The notes below the pieces were generated by a model, which had not been told where the DNA came from, made no database searches, and worked only from the letters and a program-made list of their open reading frames with translations. A DNA stretch of 64,000 nt from Acidobacteriota bacterium (GTDB lineage Bacteria > Acidobacteriota > Vicinamibacteria > Vicinamibacterales > UBA2999), in NCBI GenBank assembly GCA_021730945.1, contig JAKFYH010000021.1, positions 1-64,000 of the forward strand, read 5' to 3'. Shown piece after piece: positions 8,673 to 17,713 of the stretch. Position numbers and translations under genes: made by a program. Every line of letters starts with the position of its first letter. The first letter of the stretch is position 1.

Positions 8673-9967
8673 CAGCGTTGGCTCGGGTTGAAGCGTTTCT
8701 TCATCTGCCGGCCGTACTTCGCGTAGTCCGCCTGGCGCTCGGGCAGGCCTGCTGCGTAGCCGGTGACGCGCTGCGGCAGCCGCGTCTCGAACATGAAGGC
8801 GAGCGTGCCCGACAGCTTCTTTGGTTCGAGCCTGGCCTGGCTGGCCGTCTCGAACGCCTCGAAGTCGGGGCCGTGCGGAAGCATCTGGTTGTGCAGCGAG
8901 AAACCGCCCGGCACGAAGCCCTGCGGCTTGGCGTCGTACTGTCCGTAGATGAGCCCCATGAACTCGCTCATGATGTTCATGTGGTACCACGGTGGACGAA
9001 ACGTGTCCTCGGCCACCAGCCAGCGGTCGGGAAAAATCACGAAGTCGATGTTGGCGGTGCCGGGTGTGTCTGACGGCGACGTGAGCACGGTGAAGATCGA
9101 CGGGTCGGCGTGGTCAAACAGGATCGGGCCGACCGGTGAGTAGCGCCGCAAGTCGTACTTGTAGGGCGCGTAGTTGCCGTGCCAGGCCACGACATCGAGC
9201 GGTGAGTAGTCGAGTGCGCACCGCCACATGGTGCCGCCCCACTTCACGTGCATCCGCGACGCCACGTCCTTCTCCTCGTAGGCCGCCACGGGGGTGAGGA
9301 AGTCGCGCGGGTTGGCCAGGCAGTTGGCGCCAATCGGTCCGCGCTCGGGTAGCGCGAAGGCGCCGCCGTAGTTCTCGCACAGGTAGCCGCGTGCCGGCCC
9401 ATCCGGCAGCTCGACGCGAAACTTCACGCCGCGCGGGATCACCGCGATCTCGCCGGGCTCGATGTCGATAATGCCGAACTCGGTCCACAGCCGCAGGCGG
9501 CCGCTTTGCGGCACGAACAGCAGTTCGCCGTCGGCGTTGTAGAAGTAGTCGTCGACCATCGACGCCGTTACCAGGTAGACGTGCGCGGCCATGCCGCTTT
9601 GCGCCTCGGCATCACCGGCGGTGGTGATCGTGCGCACGCCCTGAAGGAACGTCACCGGTTCGGACGGCAGTGGAATCGGACTCCAGCGCAGCGGCTGAAT
9701 CGGCAGTTCGGTTTCCGCGCAGGGCGCCGAGCGCCATAGTCCCGGGTCGACCTTCTCGAAGTCGCCGATGTGGGCCACCGTCGGCCGGATGCGATAAAGC
9801 CAGGAGCGTTCGTTGCTGGCGCGTGGTGCCGTGAACGGCGAGCCGCTCAGTTGCTCGGCGTAGAGGCCGTACGCGCACCGCTGCGGCGAGTTGCGGCCCA
9901 CCGGCAACGCTCCCGGCAGCGCCTCGCTTTCGAAGCCGTTGCCGAACCCCGACATGTAGCCCTTCAT
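8672..9967 (-). CDS. hmgA: homogentisate 1,2-dioxygenase
   Basis: This 431-aa non-haem Fe(II) dioxygenase opens the ring of homogentisate to give 4-maleylacetoacetate. The start [16 protein letters not shown], the [10 protein letters not shown] cupin block and the iron ligands are visible: His and Glu in [18 protein letters not shown] and His in [10 protein letters not shown]. Length and order match the bacterial/eukaryotic family. The start overlaps the upstream Rieske gene by 4 nt and the end overlaps fahA by 1 nt. No maleylacetoacetate isomerase gene lies in the window, so that step is either encoded elsewhere or done without enzyme. Confidence 0.96.
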   Translation of the reverse strand: MKGYMSGFGNGFESEALPGALPVGRNSPQRCAYGLYAEQLSGSPFTAPRASNERSWLYRIRPTVAHIGDFEKVDPGLWRSAPCAETELPIQPLRWSPIPLPSEPVTFLQGVRTITTAGDAEAQSGMAAHVYLVTASMVDDYFYNADGELLFVPQSGRLRLWTEFGIIDIEPGEIAVIPRGVKFRVELPDGPARGYLCENYGGAFALPERGPIGANCLANPRDFLTPVAAYEEKDVASRMHVKWGGTMWRCALDYSPLDVVAWHGNYAPYKYDLRRYSPVGPILFDHADPSIFTVLTSPSDTPGTANIDFVIFPDRWLVAEDTFRPPWYHMNIMSEFMGLIYGQYDAKPQGFVPGGFSLHNQMLPHGPDFEAFETASQARLEPKKLSGTLAFMFETRLPQRVTGYAAGLPERQADYAKYGRQMKKRFNPSQR

Positions 9968-10293
9968 CGCGTGGTCTCCTCGTCGCCTGGTAGATCGATG
10001 TAGATGCCGCCGCCCTCAAGCTTCACCGGAAAGGTCGCCAGCCGGCGCGCGGTGACGCTGCCATCCGACTGCCCGGTGCGGATGTCGAACAGCGCGTAGT
10101 GAACGGGACACTCAATGTAGCCCTCGACCACGCACCCGCTCGACAGGGGCGCGCCGGCGTGCGGGCAGGTGTCGCTGGTCGCAAACAGGTCGCCGGCCAG
10201 CCGGTAGACGGCCAGCCGCCGGCCGCCGACCTCAATGCCGGCCAGGTCGCGGCCTTCGAGGACCGACTGCGGTGCGGCCCAGGCCCACGCCAT
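9964..10293 (-). CDS. Rieske [2Fe-2S] ferredoxin
   Basis: This 109-aa soluble electron carrier has the full Rieske cluster set: Cys-x-His in [10 protein letters not shown] and Cys-x2-His in [11 protein letters not shown], about 19 residues apart. No signal peptide or transmembrane segment is seen, which points to the cytosolic ferredoxin type used by ring-hydroxylating oxygenases (and the similar NirD fold). It lies inside the homogentisate operon with a 4-nt gap upstream and a 4-nt overlap downstream, although neither neighbouring dioxygenase needs an external electron donor. Its partner is therefore unknown. Confidence 0.9.
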   Translation of the reverse strand: MAWAWAAPQSVLEGRDLAGIEVGGRRLAVYRLAGDLFATSDTCPHAGAPLSSGCVVEGYIECPVHYALFDIRTGQSDGSVTARRLATFPVKLEGGGIYIDLPGDEETTR

Positions 10294-10297
10294 TCGT

Positions 10298-11407
10298 CTA
10301 GACGCCTTTCAGAACGCCACGCTCGATCTGATCGGCCTCAATCGATTCGAACAAGGCCTTGAAGTTGCCCTCCCCGAACCCATCGTCGCCCTTGCGCTGA
10401 ATGAACTCGAAGAAGATCGGGCCAATCTCGGTCTTGCTGAAGCGCTGGAGCAACACCTTGGTGAGGCCGCCCTCGACCACACCCTCGCCGTCGATCAGGA
10501 TGCCGTTCTTCGCAAGCCGGGCCAGGTCCTCGCCGTGGCCGGGCAACCGGCTGTCGACGCGATTGTAGTAGATCGGGTTGGGCGCCGGCATGAAGTCGAC
10601 GCCGTCGGCCAGCAGGCCCTCGATGGTGGCGTAGAGATCCTGCGCGCCGAACGCGATGTGCTGGATGCCCTCGCCCTTGTACTGCTGCAGGTATTCCTCG
10701 ATCTGGCCCTGGTCGCCCGCGTCCTCGTTGATCGGGATCCGGATCTTGCCGTCGGGGCTGGTCATGGCGCGCGAGTGCAGCCCGGTGTGCTTGCCGGCGA
10801 TGTCGAAATAGCGAATCTGGCGGAAGTTGAAGAGCCGTTCGTAGAAGCCGGCCCACTCGGTGAGGCGGCCGCGAATGACGTTGTGGGTGAGGTGGTCGAT
10901 GTACCACAGGCCGCGGCCTTCGGGCGCCGGGTTGGCTTCACCGGTCCACTCGAAGTCGACGTCGTAGATCGAGCCCTTGGCGCCGTAGCGGTCCACGAGG
11001 TAGATGTGCAGGCCGCCGATGCCTTCGATGGTGGGGATGTGCAGTTCGCCGGCGTTGGGGTCGCGCTCCACCGGCGTGGCGCCCAGCTTCACCGCGCGCT
11101 CGAACGCGTACTGCGCGTCGACGACCCGGAAGGCCATGGCCGGCGCCGACGGACCGTGGGCCTCGGCAAACTTCGCGGCAAACGAGTCGGGCTCGGCATT
11201 GACGATCAGGTTGATGCCGCCCTGGCGATACAGCGTGACGTTCTTCGAGCGGTGCCTGGCCACTGCCGCGAAGCCCAACCGGCGGAACAGGCGGTCGAGC
11301 ACCGCCGGATCGGGATGGCAGAACTCCACGAACTCGAAGCCATCGGTGCCCATCGGGTTCTGGTCACTGATGACTGGTGGCGGCGCGTCGTGCGGATAGG
11401 GACCCAT
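10298..11407 (-). CDS. hpd: 4-hydroxyphenylpyruvate dioxygenase
   Basis: This 369-aa vicinal-oxygen-chelate enzyme converts 4-hydroxyphenylpyruvate to homogentisate using Fe(II) and O2. Two related halves are seen. Iron ligands fall in YIDHLTHNV, IQHIAFGAQD and the C-terminal FFEFIQRKGDDGFGEGNF block, and the C-terminal gating helix is present. It supplies the substrate of hmgA downstream in the same operon. The start codon follows the end of an unknown conserved gene by 27 nt. Confidence 0.96.
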   Translation of the reverse strand: MGPYPHDAPPPVISDQNPMGTDGFEFVEFCHPDPAVLDRLFRRLGFAAVARHRSKNVTLYRQGGINLIVNAEPDSFAAKFAEAHGPSAPAMAFRVVDAQYAFERAVKLGATPVERDPNAGELHIPTIEGIGGLHIYLVDRYGAKGSIYDVDFEWTGEANPAPEGRGLWYIDHLTHNVIRGRLTEWAGFYERLFNFRQIRYFDIAGKHTGLHSRAMTSPDGKIRIPINEDAGDQGQIEEYLQQYKGEGIQHIAFGAQDLYATIEGLLADGVDFMPAPNPIYYNRVDSRLPGHGEDLARLAKNGILIDGEGVVEGGLTKVLLQRFSKTEIGPIFFEFIQRKGDDGFGEGNFKALFESIEADQIERGVLKGV

Positions 11408-11434
11408 GTGATTCTCCGGTTGGTGTCGGGCGAT

Positions 11435-12316
11435 TCAGGACGAAGAAACCAGTGCGCGATATTCGTCGCACGGCTCACGAAAGGAACAGGAGCCAAAGCT
11501 GACCAGCCACTGTTGGCGCGCCCGGTCGAGCGCGTCGATCGGCAGGGCGACGCCGCCCCAGCGCGCTTCGCGATCGGCGAAGGCCAGTGTCGACCTATCG
11601 GTGCCGACCAGCAGTTCGCGGGCGACGGCGAGCGGCTCACCCGCGCCGAGCGCGGCGGTGGCGAGCAGCACATTCAGGTAGCCATACATCGGCGCCGAGG
11701 CGGCCGCCGGCTCATAGGTCAGGCGATAGTCGCCGCGCAGGGCGTGGTGCAGGCCGGCCGTGGCCTTGAACGGCACGCCCAGCCGCACCGCGGCGTCGAG
11801 CCACGCCACCAGTGCATCGGGTGCCGGGAAGGCGTCGGCGGTCAGCCCGCCGGTGCGGACCTTGCCGCGCAGGCCACCGGCCTTGATGCGCCCCAGCCAC
11901 GCCGCGGCATCGGCATCGGCCGCGACCTCCACGTAGACGTCGAAGCCCAGGCCGAACGCGCCGGCCAGCCAGTCGATGCCGTCGAGCGCGGATGGCTTGG
12001 CCTCGATGGTGTCCACCACCGCGCCATGCTTGCCCTGGTTGAACGTGGTGATGGCGTCAAAGTCCGGTTCGGAGCGGTCGCGCACGATGGCGCTCAGGCG
12101 CCAGCGGCTGTCCGCGGAATGCGCGGCCCGGGCCTCGGCGAACTCGGCCAGGCGGGCCGCCGGCAGCACGAAGCGTCCGAGCATCCAGCGGTCGTCGCCG
12201 GCAAGCGCCGTGGCGTATTCCCGCACCGCCGCCGCCATGGCGAGGCCGGCCGGCGGAAACAAGCCGGCGTAATCGACCACTTCGCCGAGCAGGGCGCGCG
12301 CGCTGGCGTGATCCAT
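11435..12316 (-). CDS. unknown protein heading the tyrosine-catabolic operon
   Basis: This is a 293-aa soluble protein with no recognised domain. Its start, LLGEVVDYAGLFPPAGLAM, is distinctive. Alternating short beta-like and helical stretches (FDVYVEVAA, GLRGKVRTGG, GVPFKATAGLHHAL) would suit a TIM-barrel-like fold, but that is inference. It precedes hpd on the same strand and probably belongs to the same pathway. I chose the ATG at 12316, preceded by GTGAAGAG; the frame remains open to a TTG at 12352, which would place the start inside the regulatory palindrome. Confidence 0.7.
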   Translation of the reverse strand: MDHASARALLGEVVDYAGLFPPAGLAMAAAVREYATALAGDDRWMLGRFVLPAARLAEFAEARAAHSADSRWRLSAIVRDRSEPDFDAITTFNQGKHGAVVDTIEAKPSALDGIDWLAGAFGLGFDVYVEVAADADAAAWLGRIKAGGLRGKVRTGGLTADAFPAPDALVAWLDAAVRLGVPFKATAGLHHALRGDYRLTYEPAAASAPMYGYLNVLLATAALGAGEPLAVARELLVGTDRSTLAFADREARWGGVALPIDALDRARQQWLVSFGSCSFREPCDEYRALVSSS

Positions 12317-12339
12317 CTCTTCACGATAGGCCGGTTGAT

Positions 12340-12362
12340 TTATTGTGTCCAATACTCAATAA
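12340..12362. promoter_or_regulatory. LysR-type operator between the operon and its regulator
   Basis: A perfect inverted repeat, TTATTG-N11-CAATAA, lies in the divergent gap between the homogentisate operon and the LysR gene, with a T-N11-A pair inside it and an extra CCAAT in the centre. This is the usual architecture of a LysR-family binding site controlling a divergently transcribed target operon. Confidence 0.6.
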
Positions 12363-12385
12363 GTCATGATTAATTACCAGAGACT

Positions 12386-13288
12386 ATGAAAGACGCATCC
12401 CGTCTCGAGCTGCGGCACCTGCGCTACTTCTGTCAGGTGGCGACCGACCTGCACTTCGGCCGGGCGGCCGGCGTGCTGGCGGTGTCGCAGCCGGCGCTCA
12501 GCGTGCAGATTCGCCAGGTCGAGGAGATTGCCGGCGCGCGGCTGTTCGAGCGCCATACCCGGCAGGTGGCGCTGACCGACGCCGGGCGGGTGTTCGAGGA
12601 GTCGGCGCGCCGGATCCTGCGCGAGGTGGACGCCGCGCTGGACGCCGCGCGCCAGGCCGGCAGCGGCGAGGCCGGCCTGCTGCGCGTCGGCTTCGGCCCG
12701 ACCTTGATGCTCTCCACCCTTGCCCACGTGATCCGGACCTATCGCCAGCGTTATCCCGGTGTGCGGGTTGACCTGCGTGAGCTGGCGACCTCTGAACAGG
12801 TGGATGCACTGTTGCGCGGGGATCTCGACATTGGTTTTGTCCGAGGCGCCGAGGCCCATCCCCGATTGCACGCGGAAGTGTTCGCCCGCGAGCCGCTGGT
12901 GATTGCGGTCAGTCGCGATCATCGCCGCGCCCGACAGGCGCGCGTCCGGCTGGCCGAACTGGCCGACGACCCGTGGGTGCTCTCGCCTCGGGCGATCGCG
13001 CCGTCGTTTCACGACCAGGTCATCGCCCTCTGCCGCGCCGCCGGCTTCACGCCGCGGGTGGTGCAGGAGAGCCGCGAAGTCCACACCACCGTCGGGCTGG
13101 TGGGTGCCGGCGTCGGCGTGACCGTGGTGCCGGAGACGGTGCGCCGCATGACCGGCACCGACGTGGTCTTCAAGCCGGTGCCGCGCGCCGCGGTGCGGCT
13201 GTCGATCGTTCGGCCGAGCGGTCCGGTCCGGCCCGTCACCGGGACTTTTCTCGCCGTCGCCCGCAAGGCGGCGCATCACCGCATCTGA
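12386..13288 (+). CDS. LysR-family transcriptional regulator
   Basis: This 300-aa DNA-binding regulator has an N-terminal winged helix-turn-helix (LRHLRYFCQVATDLHFGRAA ... SQPALSVQIRQ, residues about 6-60). A periplasmic-binding-like effector domain follows from about residue 90 to the end. It is transcribed away from the homogentisate operon, with a dyad operator between them, so it most likely controls that operon in response to an aromatic intermediate and represses or tunes itself. The effector cannot be told from sequence. No good Shine-Dalgarno is seen. Confidence 0.9.
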   Translation: MKDASRLELRHLRYFCQVATDLHFGRAAGVLAVSQPALSVQIRQVEEIAGARLFERHTRQVALTDAGRVFEESARRILREVDAALDAARQAGSGEAGLLRVGFGPTLMLSTLAHVIRTYRQRYPGVRVDLRELATSEQVDALLRGDLDIGFVRGAEAHPRLHAEVFAREPLVIAVSRDHRRARQARVRLAELADDPWVLSPRAIAPSFHDQVIALCRAAGFTPRVVQESREVHTTVGLVGAGVGVTVVPETVRRMTGTDVVFKPVPRAAVRLSIVRPSGPVRPVTGTFLAVARKAAHHRI

Positions 13289-13364
13289 GGCGCCCCTCTG
13301 CCGGGATCGGCTTCTCCCGGCCGGCCTCGCTTGGGGTACCATTGCTGCCCAGAGGCTCTGATCC

Positions 13365-14027
13365 ATGTTCGAATCCAGCGCTCTGCTGACGTCACTGCGC
13401 GATTCGTGGAACGAGGCCGGCACGGTTCTGCCGGATCTGATCCTGGCGCTGGTCCTGCTGATCGTCGGCTGGCTGTTTGCCAAGCTGATGCGCAAGGCCG
13501 CAATCCGCATTCTCAAGCTGGCGCGGGTCGATGAACTGGCCGAGCGCTCGGGCTTCGACGACTTCCTCGTCCAGGGCGGGGTCGAGCTCACCACCATCAC
13601 CCTGGTGGCCGGCGCGGTCTACTGGCTGATCCTGGCCGCTGTCTTCATCGCCCTGCTTGACGGGCTGGGGCTGCACACCGCCGACGTGCTGCTGGCCCGG
13701 CTGTCCAACTTCGTCCCCAACCTGGTGGTGTCGATCGGCATTCTCGTCTTCGGCTCGCTGCTCTCGCGCGTGGTCGGCGGGCTGGTGTTCGGCTACTTGA
13801 GTAACATCGGCACTGAAGCGGCCGCGCCGATCGCGGCCCTGGCCCGCTATGCGCTGCTGGTGTTCGTGCTGTTCATGGCCGCCGAGCAACTGGCCATTCG
13901 CACCGAGGTCCTGGTATCGGCGTTCCAGATTGCCTTTGCCGCCTTCTGCCTGGCCGCCGCGCTGGCGTTCGGGCTGGGCGGGCGCGAGTGGGCGGAGAAG
14001 GTGATCTCCCGCTACACTCGCAAGTAG
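13365..14027 (+). CDS. conserved TM-helix (MscS-associated type) membrane protein
   Basis: This 220-aa integral membrane protein has about five hydrophobic helices. The first, LPDLILALVLLIVGWLFAKLM, is followed by a basic stretch, and another is FVPNLVVSIGILVFGSLLSRVVGG. This repeated pattern matches the 'conserved TM helix' unit found alone in CmpX-like proteins or attached to MscS channels. No MscS beta domain is present, so channel activity should not be assumed. A TACCAT box at 13337 with AGAGG near the start gives a conventional leadered promoter. The next gene begins 5 nt after its stop. Confidence 0.7.
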   Translation: MFESSALLTSLRDSWNEAGTVLPDLILALVLLIVGWLFAKLMRKAAIRILKLARVDELAERSGFDDFLVQGGVELTTITLVAGAVYWLILAAVFIALLDGLGLHTADVLLARLSNFVPNLVVSIGILVFGSLLSRVVGGLVFGYLSNIGTEAAAPIAALARYALLVFVLFMAAEQLAIRTEVLVSAFQIAFAAFCLAAALAFGLGGREWAEKVISRYTRK

Positions 14028-14032
14028 CGATC

Positions 14033-14875
14033 ATGATCATCGACTGCCATACCCACCTGAACAACTACCACGACGAAGCCAGTCATTCGCTGACGGCCGA
14101 TCTCGCCCGCTTACAGGCCGAGATGCGGCGCCATCGCGTCGATGTGTCGCTGGTGCTCACGTCCTACAAGGTCTCACCGGGCCGGCCGTCGGCCCGGGCC
14201 GTGGTCGAGGCGACCCAGGATCTGCCGAACATTCATGTCGTCGCCGGCATCTCGTGGCAGACGTTCTGCCAGGCCGACGTCGACGAGCTGCGCTCCCTGC
14301 TGACCGCCGGTGCGATCAAGGGCCTGAAGCTCTACCCCGGCTACGAACCCTTCTATCCCGGCGACCCCAAGCTGACGCCGGCCTACCTGCTGGCCGAGGA
14401 ATTCGACGTCCCGGTCATGATCCACACCGGCGACACCTACGCGCCGACCGGCAAGGTCAAGTTTGCCCACCCGCTTCACGTCGACGAAGTGGCGGTCGAC
14501 TTTCCGCGGGTGAAGTTCCTGATCTGCCACCTCGGCAACCCGTGGTTCCGCGACTGCATGGAAGTGGTCTACAAGAACGAGAATGTCTATACCGATATCT
14601 CGGGGCTGACGCTTGGCCAGTTCACCGATCGGTTCGAGGCCTACATGCGCCAGCAGCTCAAGGAAATGATCCTGTGGGGCGTCAATCCCAACAAGGTGCT
14701 CTATGGCACCGACTGGCCGCTGGCCTCGATGGAGTCGTACCTGGCGTTCATGGAAGAGCTCAAGCTGCCGCCCGGTGACAAGGACATGCTGTTCTTCGAA
14801 AACGCCGCCGCCCTCTTCAAGCTCGACGTGAAGCATCCCGCCGCCGGCATCGCGTCGATCCTCAGCCGGTTCTGA
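14033..14875 (+). CDS. amidohydrolase_2-type metal-dependent hydrolase
   Basis: This 280-aa TIM-barrel hydrolase has the metal-binding HxH at the very N-terminus (DCHTHLNNY), a central His in PVMIHTGD, a further His in LICHLGNPWFRD and the Asp in YGTDWPLAS. This is the order expected for the ACMSD-like amidohydrolase family (PF04909). It acts on C-N or C-C bonds of small acids; the substrate is unknown. The ATG at 14033 is chosen because it opens exactly at the conserved barrel start; the frame extends 15 codons further up into the previous gene. It is probably co-transcribed with the TM-helix protein. Confidence 0.85.
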   Translation: MIIDCHTHLNNYHDEASHSLTADLARLQAEMRRHRVDVSLVLTSYKVSPGRPSARAVVEATQDLPNIHVVAGISWQTFCQADVDELRSLLTAGAIKGLKLYPGYEPFYPGDPKLTPAYLLAEEFDVPVMIHTGDTYAPTGKVKFAHPLHVDEVAVDFPRVKFLICHLGNPWFRDCMEVVYKNENVYTDISGLTLGQFTDRFEAYMRQQLKEMILWGVNPNKVLYGTDWPLASMESYLAFMEELKLPPGDKDMLFFENAAALFKLDVKHPAAGIASILSRF

Positions 14876-14887
14876 TTACCGGCGCCA

Positions 14888-16444
14888 TCAGGCCTGGCGG
14901 TCGCCCTCGGGGCTGCCGTAGTGGATGCCATAAAGATCCTTGCGGCGGTCGTCCCAGTGCTGGACCGTCCCCTTCCGCCGCTGCCGCTGCAGCAGCACCA
15001 GATCCAGTTCGGCAAAGATCACCGTCTCGATATTCGGCTCGCATTCGGCGGCAATGCCGTCGCGGCTGAAGTAGAAATCCGACGGCGTCAGGATGGCCGA
15101 CTGCGCGTAGTGGATGTCGGCGTGCTCGACCTCCGGCAGGTTGCCGACGCAGCCCGACAGCACGATGTAGACCGGGTTCTCGATGCACCGCGCCTGGGCG
15201 CAGTAGCGCGCCCGCAGGTAGGCGTTGCGTTCGTCGACGTTGATCGGCGCGAACACAATCTGGGCGCCCTGGTCGAACGCCATGCGTCCCAACTCGGGAA
15301 ACTCGACGTCGTAGCCGACCAGGATCGCGATCTTGCCGCGGTCGGTGTCGAACACGCGAAGCCCGTCGCCCTTCTGCACGCCCCACCAGCGCCGCTCGTC
15401 CGCAGTGATGTGCAGTTTGCGCTGCCGATCGATCGACCCGTCGCGGCGAAACAGGTAGGCGGTGTTGTAGAGCTTCTCGCCATCGAGTTCGAACTGGCTG
15501 CCACCGACGATGTTGATGTGATAGCGGATGGCGAGATCGCGAAACAACGCGACATACCTGGGGCCGAGTTGGGCCAGCATGCGGGCCGACTGACCCGGCC
15601 GATCGGCCTTGATTGTCGACAGCAACTGCGTCGTGAACAGTTCAGGGAACAGCAGGAAGTCGGAGCGGTAGTCCGAGGCCACGTCGACGAAGAACTCGCA
15701 CTGGGTCGCGAATTCTTCGAAGGTCGCGATCCGCCGCATCTGGTACTGGACCGCCGACAGCCGCACCAGGCTCGACGGCCGCATCGTCTGCAGCTTGTTG
15801 GGCGCGACGTAGTCGAGGTTGCTCCATTCCAGAAACGTCGCGTAGCCGCGGGATTCGGAATCGCCCGGGAAATAGTTGGGAATCAGGCCCTTCAGCACGA
15901 ACCCGTTGGACAACTGCGGGGTCAGCACCGGGTCGACCAGGGTCTTGACGATCACCCGTTCGACGTACTCGCGTGCCGTCATCTGGTCGGCATGCTGCCC
16001 GTAGCCGGCAATCCGCCCGCCGATCATGATGCCGGTCAGGTTGCGGCTGCGCGCCAGTTCCTTGCGGGCGTCATACAGCCGGCGCGACAGCTTCATCCCG
16101 CGGAAGTCGGGATCGACCATGATCTCGATGCCGTAGAGAGTGTCGCCCTTCGGGTCGTGGTTCCGGATGTAGCCGTCGTCGGTGCTCTTCTTCCAGTCGT
16201 GCCAGTCACTGTGAGCGGCGGAATCGACGATCAGGCTGCTGGCCGTCGCGACCACGCGGGACTCGACTTCAATGACGAACTGACCCTCCGGGAAGATCGC
16301 CAGTTGACTGGCGACCTGCTCCCGCTTCCAGGGCCCCATGCCGGGAAAGCACTTCAACTGCAATGCGACCAGTGCCTCGAAGTCGGCGATGGTGAGCTGG
16401 CGCAGCCTCAGAGTCTCGAATCGCTTGAGGTCGGCTTCGTCCAT
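14888..16444 (-). CDS. GNAT-nitrilase fusion with Cys-to-Gly at the nucleophile
   Basis: This 518-aa two-domain protein has an N-terminal GNAT acetyltransferase fold (about 13-215, with the acyl-CoA region [13 protein letters not shown]) and a C-terminal carbon-nitrogen hydrolase (about 228-505). The hydrolase keeps Glu268 (LFPELF) and Lys343 (QRKLHIT) of the Glu-Lys-Cys triad. At the nucleophile the motif reads [11 protein letters not shown] instead of the family ICYD, so residue 377 is Gly (codon GGC at 15314-15316). Either the hydrolase half is inactive or a T-to-G base error is present. A TAGGAT box lies 9 nt before the ATG. Architecture is sure; activity is not. Confidence 0.88.
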   Translation of the reverse strand: MDEADLKRFETLRLRQLTIADFEALVALQLKCFPGMGPWKREQVASQLAIFPEGQFVIEVESRVVATASSLIVDSAAHSDWHDWKKSTDDGYIRNHDPKGDTLYGIEIMVDPDFRGMKLSRRLYDARKELARSRNLTGIMIGGRIAGYGQHADQMTAREYVERVIVKTLVDPVLTPQLSNGFVLKGLIPNYFPGDSESRGYATFLEWSNLDYVAPNKLQTMRPSSLVRLSAVQYQMRRIATFEEFATQCEFFVDVASDYRSDFLLFPELFTTQLLSTIKADRPGQSARMLAQLGPRYVALFRDLAIRYHINIVGGSQFELDGEKLYNTAYLFRRDGSIDRQRKLHITADERRWWGVQKGDGLRVFDTDRGKIAILVGYDVEFPELGRMAFDQGAQIVFAPINVDERNAYLRARYCAQARCIENPVYIVLSGCVGNLPEVEHADIHYAQSAILTPSDFYFSRDGIAAECEPNIETVIFAELDLVLLQRQRRKGTVQHWDDRRKDLYGIHYGSPEGDRQA

Positions 16445-16453
16445 GGTCCTAGG

Positions 16454-16459
16454 ATCCTA
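16454..16459 (-). promoter_or_regulatory. -10 element (TAGGAT) of the GNAT-nitrilase gene
   Basis: Read on the minus strand, TAGGAT ends 9 nt before the ATG at 16444. It sits inside the palindrome TAGGATCCTA. No Shine-Dalgarno is present, so a leader of at most a few bases is expected. Confidence 0.4.
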
Positions 16460-16524
16460 CCCTGAGCGCGGCCGGCGCGGGGCGGCTTGCGCCTCCACGG
16501 TGGCGATGGCACCATGGTTCTGCC

Positions 16525-17628
16525 TTGCGCACCGTCGTTTCGGCTCAGTCGGCGCTGACCCGTCAGCCACCGCGCGGCCGCGCGGACTGGCCGCTCGTGC
16601 TGGCGGCTGTGGCACTACTGATGGTGGTGTCGGCGCCGGCCCCGGTGGCGACCGCCCAAAGTGCGCAGGCAGGACTGCCGCGCCGGCTCGACAGTTACGT
16701 ATCCAACGTCGTGCGGCCGTCGGCAGCCGAGCGCCGGCAGCTGCTCGGCGGCGAGCCGTTCACCACGTTGCTCAAGGCCGACCCCAGCAAGGAAGTCGCG
16801 GTCTTTGGCGCGGTGTGGATCCAGGCGCCGATCAAGGCCTACGTCGACAAGGTCAAAGACATTGAGAACTTCGAGCGAGGCGAGGCGTTTCGCGTCACCA
16901 AGTTGATCAGCACGCCGCCCCGGCTGGAGGATTTCGACCGCTTGTTGCTGCCTGATGAAGATCTGTCCGACCTGCGATCCTGCCGGGTCGGCGACTGCGA
17001 ACTCAAGCTGGGTGAGCGGGCACTGCTGGCGATGCGCGCCGAAGTGGACTGGGACGCGCCCGATGCCAGAGTGGCTGCCAACGCCGTGATGCGGCGCTTC
17101 GCCTTGGACTACGTCACCGGCTACCTGCAGGGCGGCAATTCCCGCCTGGCCGTGTATCGCGACAGCGCCCGCCCGAGGTTTGTCGCGCGCGAACTGCAAG
17201 CGATGGTCAACAACATGCCGTCGCTCACGACCTACTGGCCGAATATCCGGCGCTATCTCACCGGCTTTCCCAACGTCGTGCTGCCTGACTCGACCTCGTT
17301 TCTCTATTGGCAGGAAGCGCAGTTCGGGTTGAAGCCGACGGTTCGCATCAACCACGTGGTCATTCGCGAAGGCGCCGAGGACACGGTGATTGCTTCGAAG
17401 CTCCTGTATGCGAGCCATTACTTCTGGACGGCGATCGAGCTACGGGTGTTGATTCCAGATCCGGCCCGTGGCCCGGGATTCTGGTTGGTCACCGTTGGCC
17501 GCAGCCGCTCGGATGGCCTGAGCGGCTTTACCGGACTGCTGGTGCGCCGCCGGGTTCAGTCCGAGGCGGTCGCCACGGCTCTCCAGACATTGAGGATCAC
17601 CAAGGCCAGGCTCGAATCGCCCCGCTGA
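16525..17628 (+). CDS. secreted or membrane-anchored protein of unknown function
   Basis: This 367-aa protein has a hydrophobic segment (about residues 22-45, ending VATAQSAQA) that looks like a signal peptide with a long positively charged N-region. The mature part is mixed alpha/beta with two Cys close together (RSCRVGDCELKL, about 155-160). I recognise no family. The frame starts at a TTG and lacks a clear ribosome site; a later start such as the Met just before VVSAPAPV would remove most of the signal. The gene stands alone between an antisense GNAT-nitrilase gene and the HD gene. Confidence 0.65.
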   Translation: MRTVVSAQSALTRQPPRGRADWPLVLAAVALLMVVSAPAPVATAQSAQAGLPRRLDSYVSNVVRPSAAERRQLLGGEPFTTLLKADPSKEVAVFGAVWIQAPIKAYVDKVKDIENFERGEAFRVTKLISTPPRLEDFDRLLLPDEDLSDLRSCRVGDCELKLGERALLAMRAEVDWDAPDARVAANAVMRRFALDYVTGYLQGGNSRLAVYRDSARPRFVARELQAMVNNMPSLTTYWPNIRRYLTGFPNVVLPDSTSFLYWQEAQFGLKPTVRINHVVIREGAEDTVIASKLLYASHYFWTAIELRVLIPDPARGPGFWLVTVGRSRSDGLSGFTGLLVRRRVQSEAVATALQTLRITKARLESPR

Positions 17629-17659
17629 CCGCCGACGCCCAGGCGCTACCCGGACGGCA

Positions 17660-17665
17660 TATGAT
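17660..17665 (+). promoter_or_regulatory. -10 element (TATGAT) upstream of the HD gene
   Basis: TATGAT lies 12 nt before a tiny ATG frame (17678-17713) and 44 nt before the HD-domain gene, so transcription would start near 17672. Confidence 0.35.
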
Positions 17666-17677
17666 CCAAGGCAGCTC

Positions 17678-17713
17678 ATGAATCCACGGCACGGCCACCG
17701 TCTGCCCGCATGA
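17678..17713 (+). CDS. possible 11-codon leader peptide
   Basis: An ATG frame encoding 11 residues (MNPRHGHRLPA) ends in a TGA that overlaps the ATG of the next gene as ATGA, the same coupling seen between many real genes here. It starts about 5 nt after the predicted transcription start. It could act as a coupling or regulatory leader, or be chance; the length is too small to judge by coding statistics. Confidence 0.3.
   Translation: MNPRHGHRLPA

Noticed and set aside
8673-8990. N-terminal extension of fumarylacetoacetase
   Set aside because: The 106 extra codons lie inside hmgA in another frame, have no family resemblance, and a TGATG start fits the conserved beginning.
10235-12373. 712-codon open frame on the plus strand across the homogentisate operon
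   Set aside because: It is antisense to hpd and its neighbours, which have clear catalytic motifs; long antisense frames are expected at this GC content and the translation shows no domain.
14921-16465. 514-codon plus-strand frame across the GNAT-nitrilase fusion
   Set aside because: Mirror of a recognised two-domain gene; no domain in the translation.
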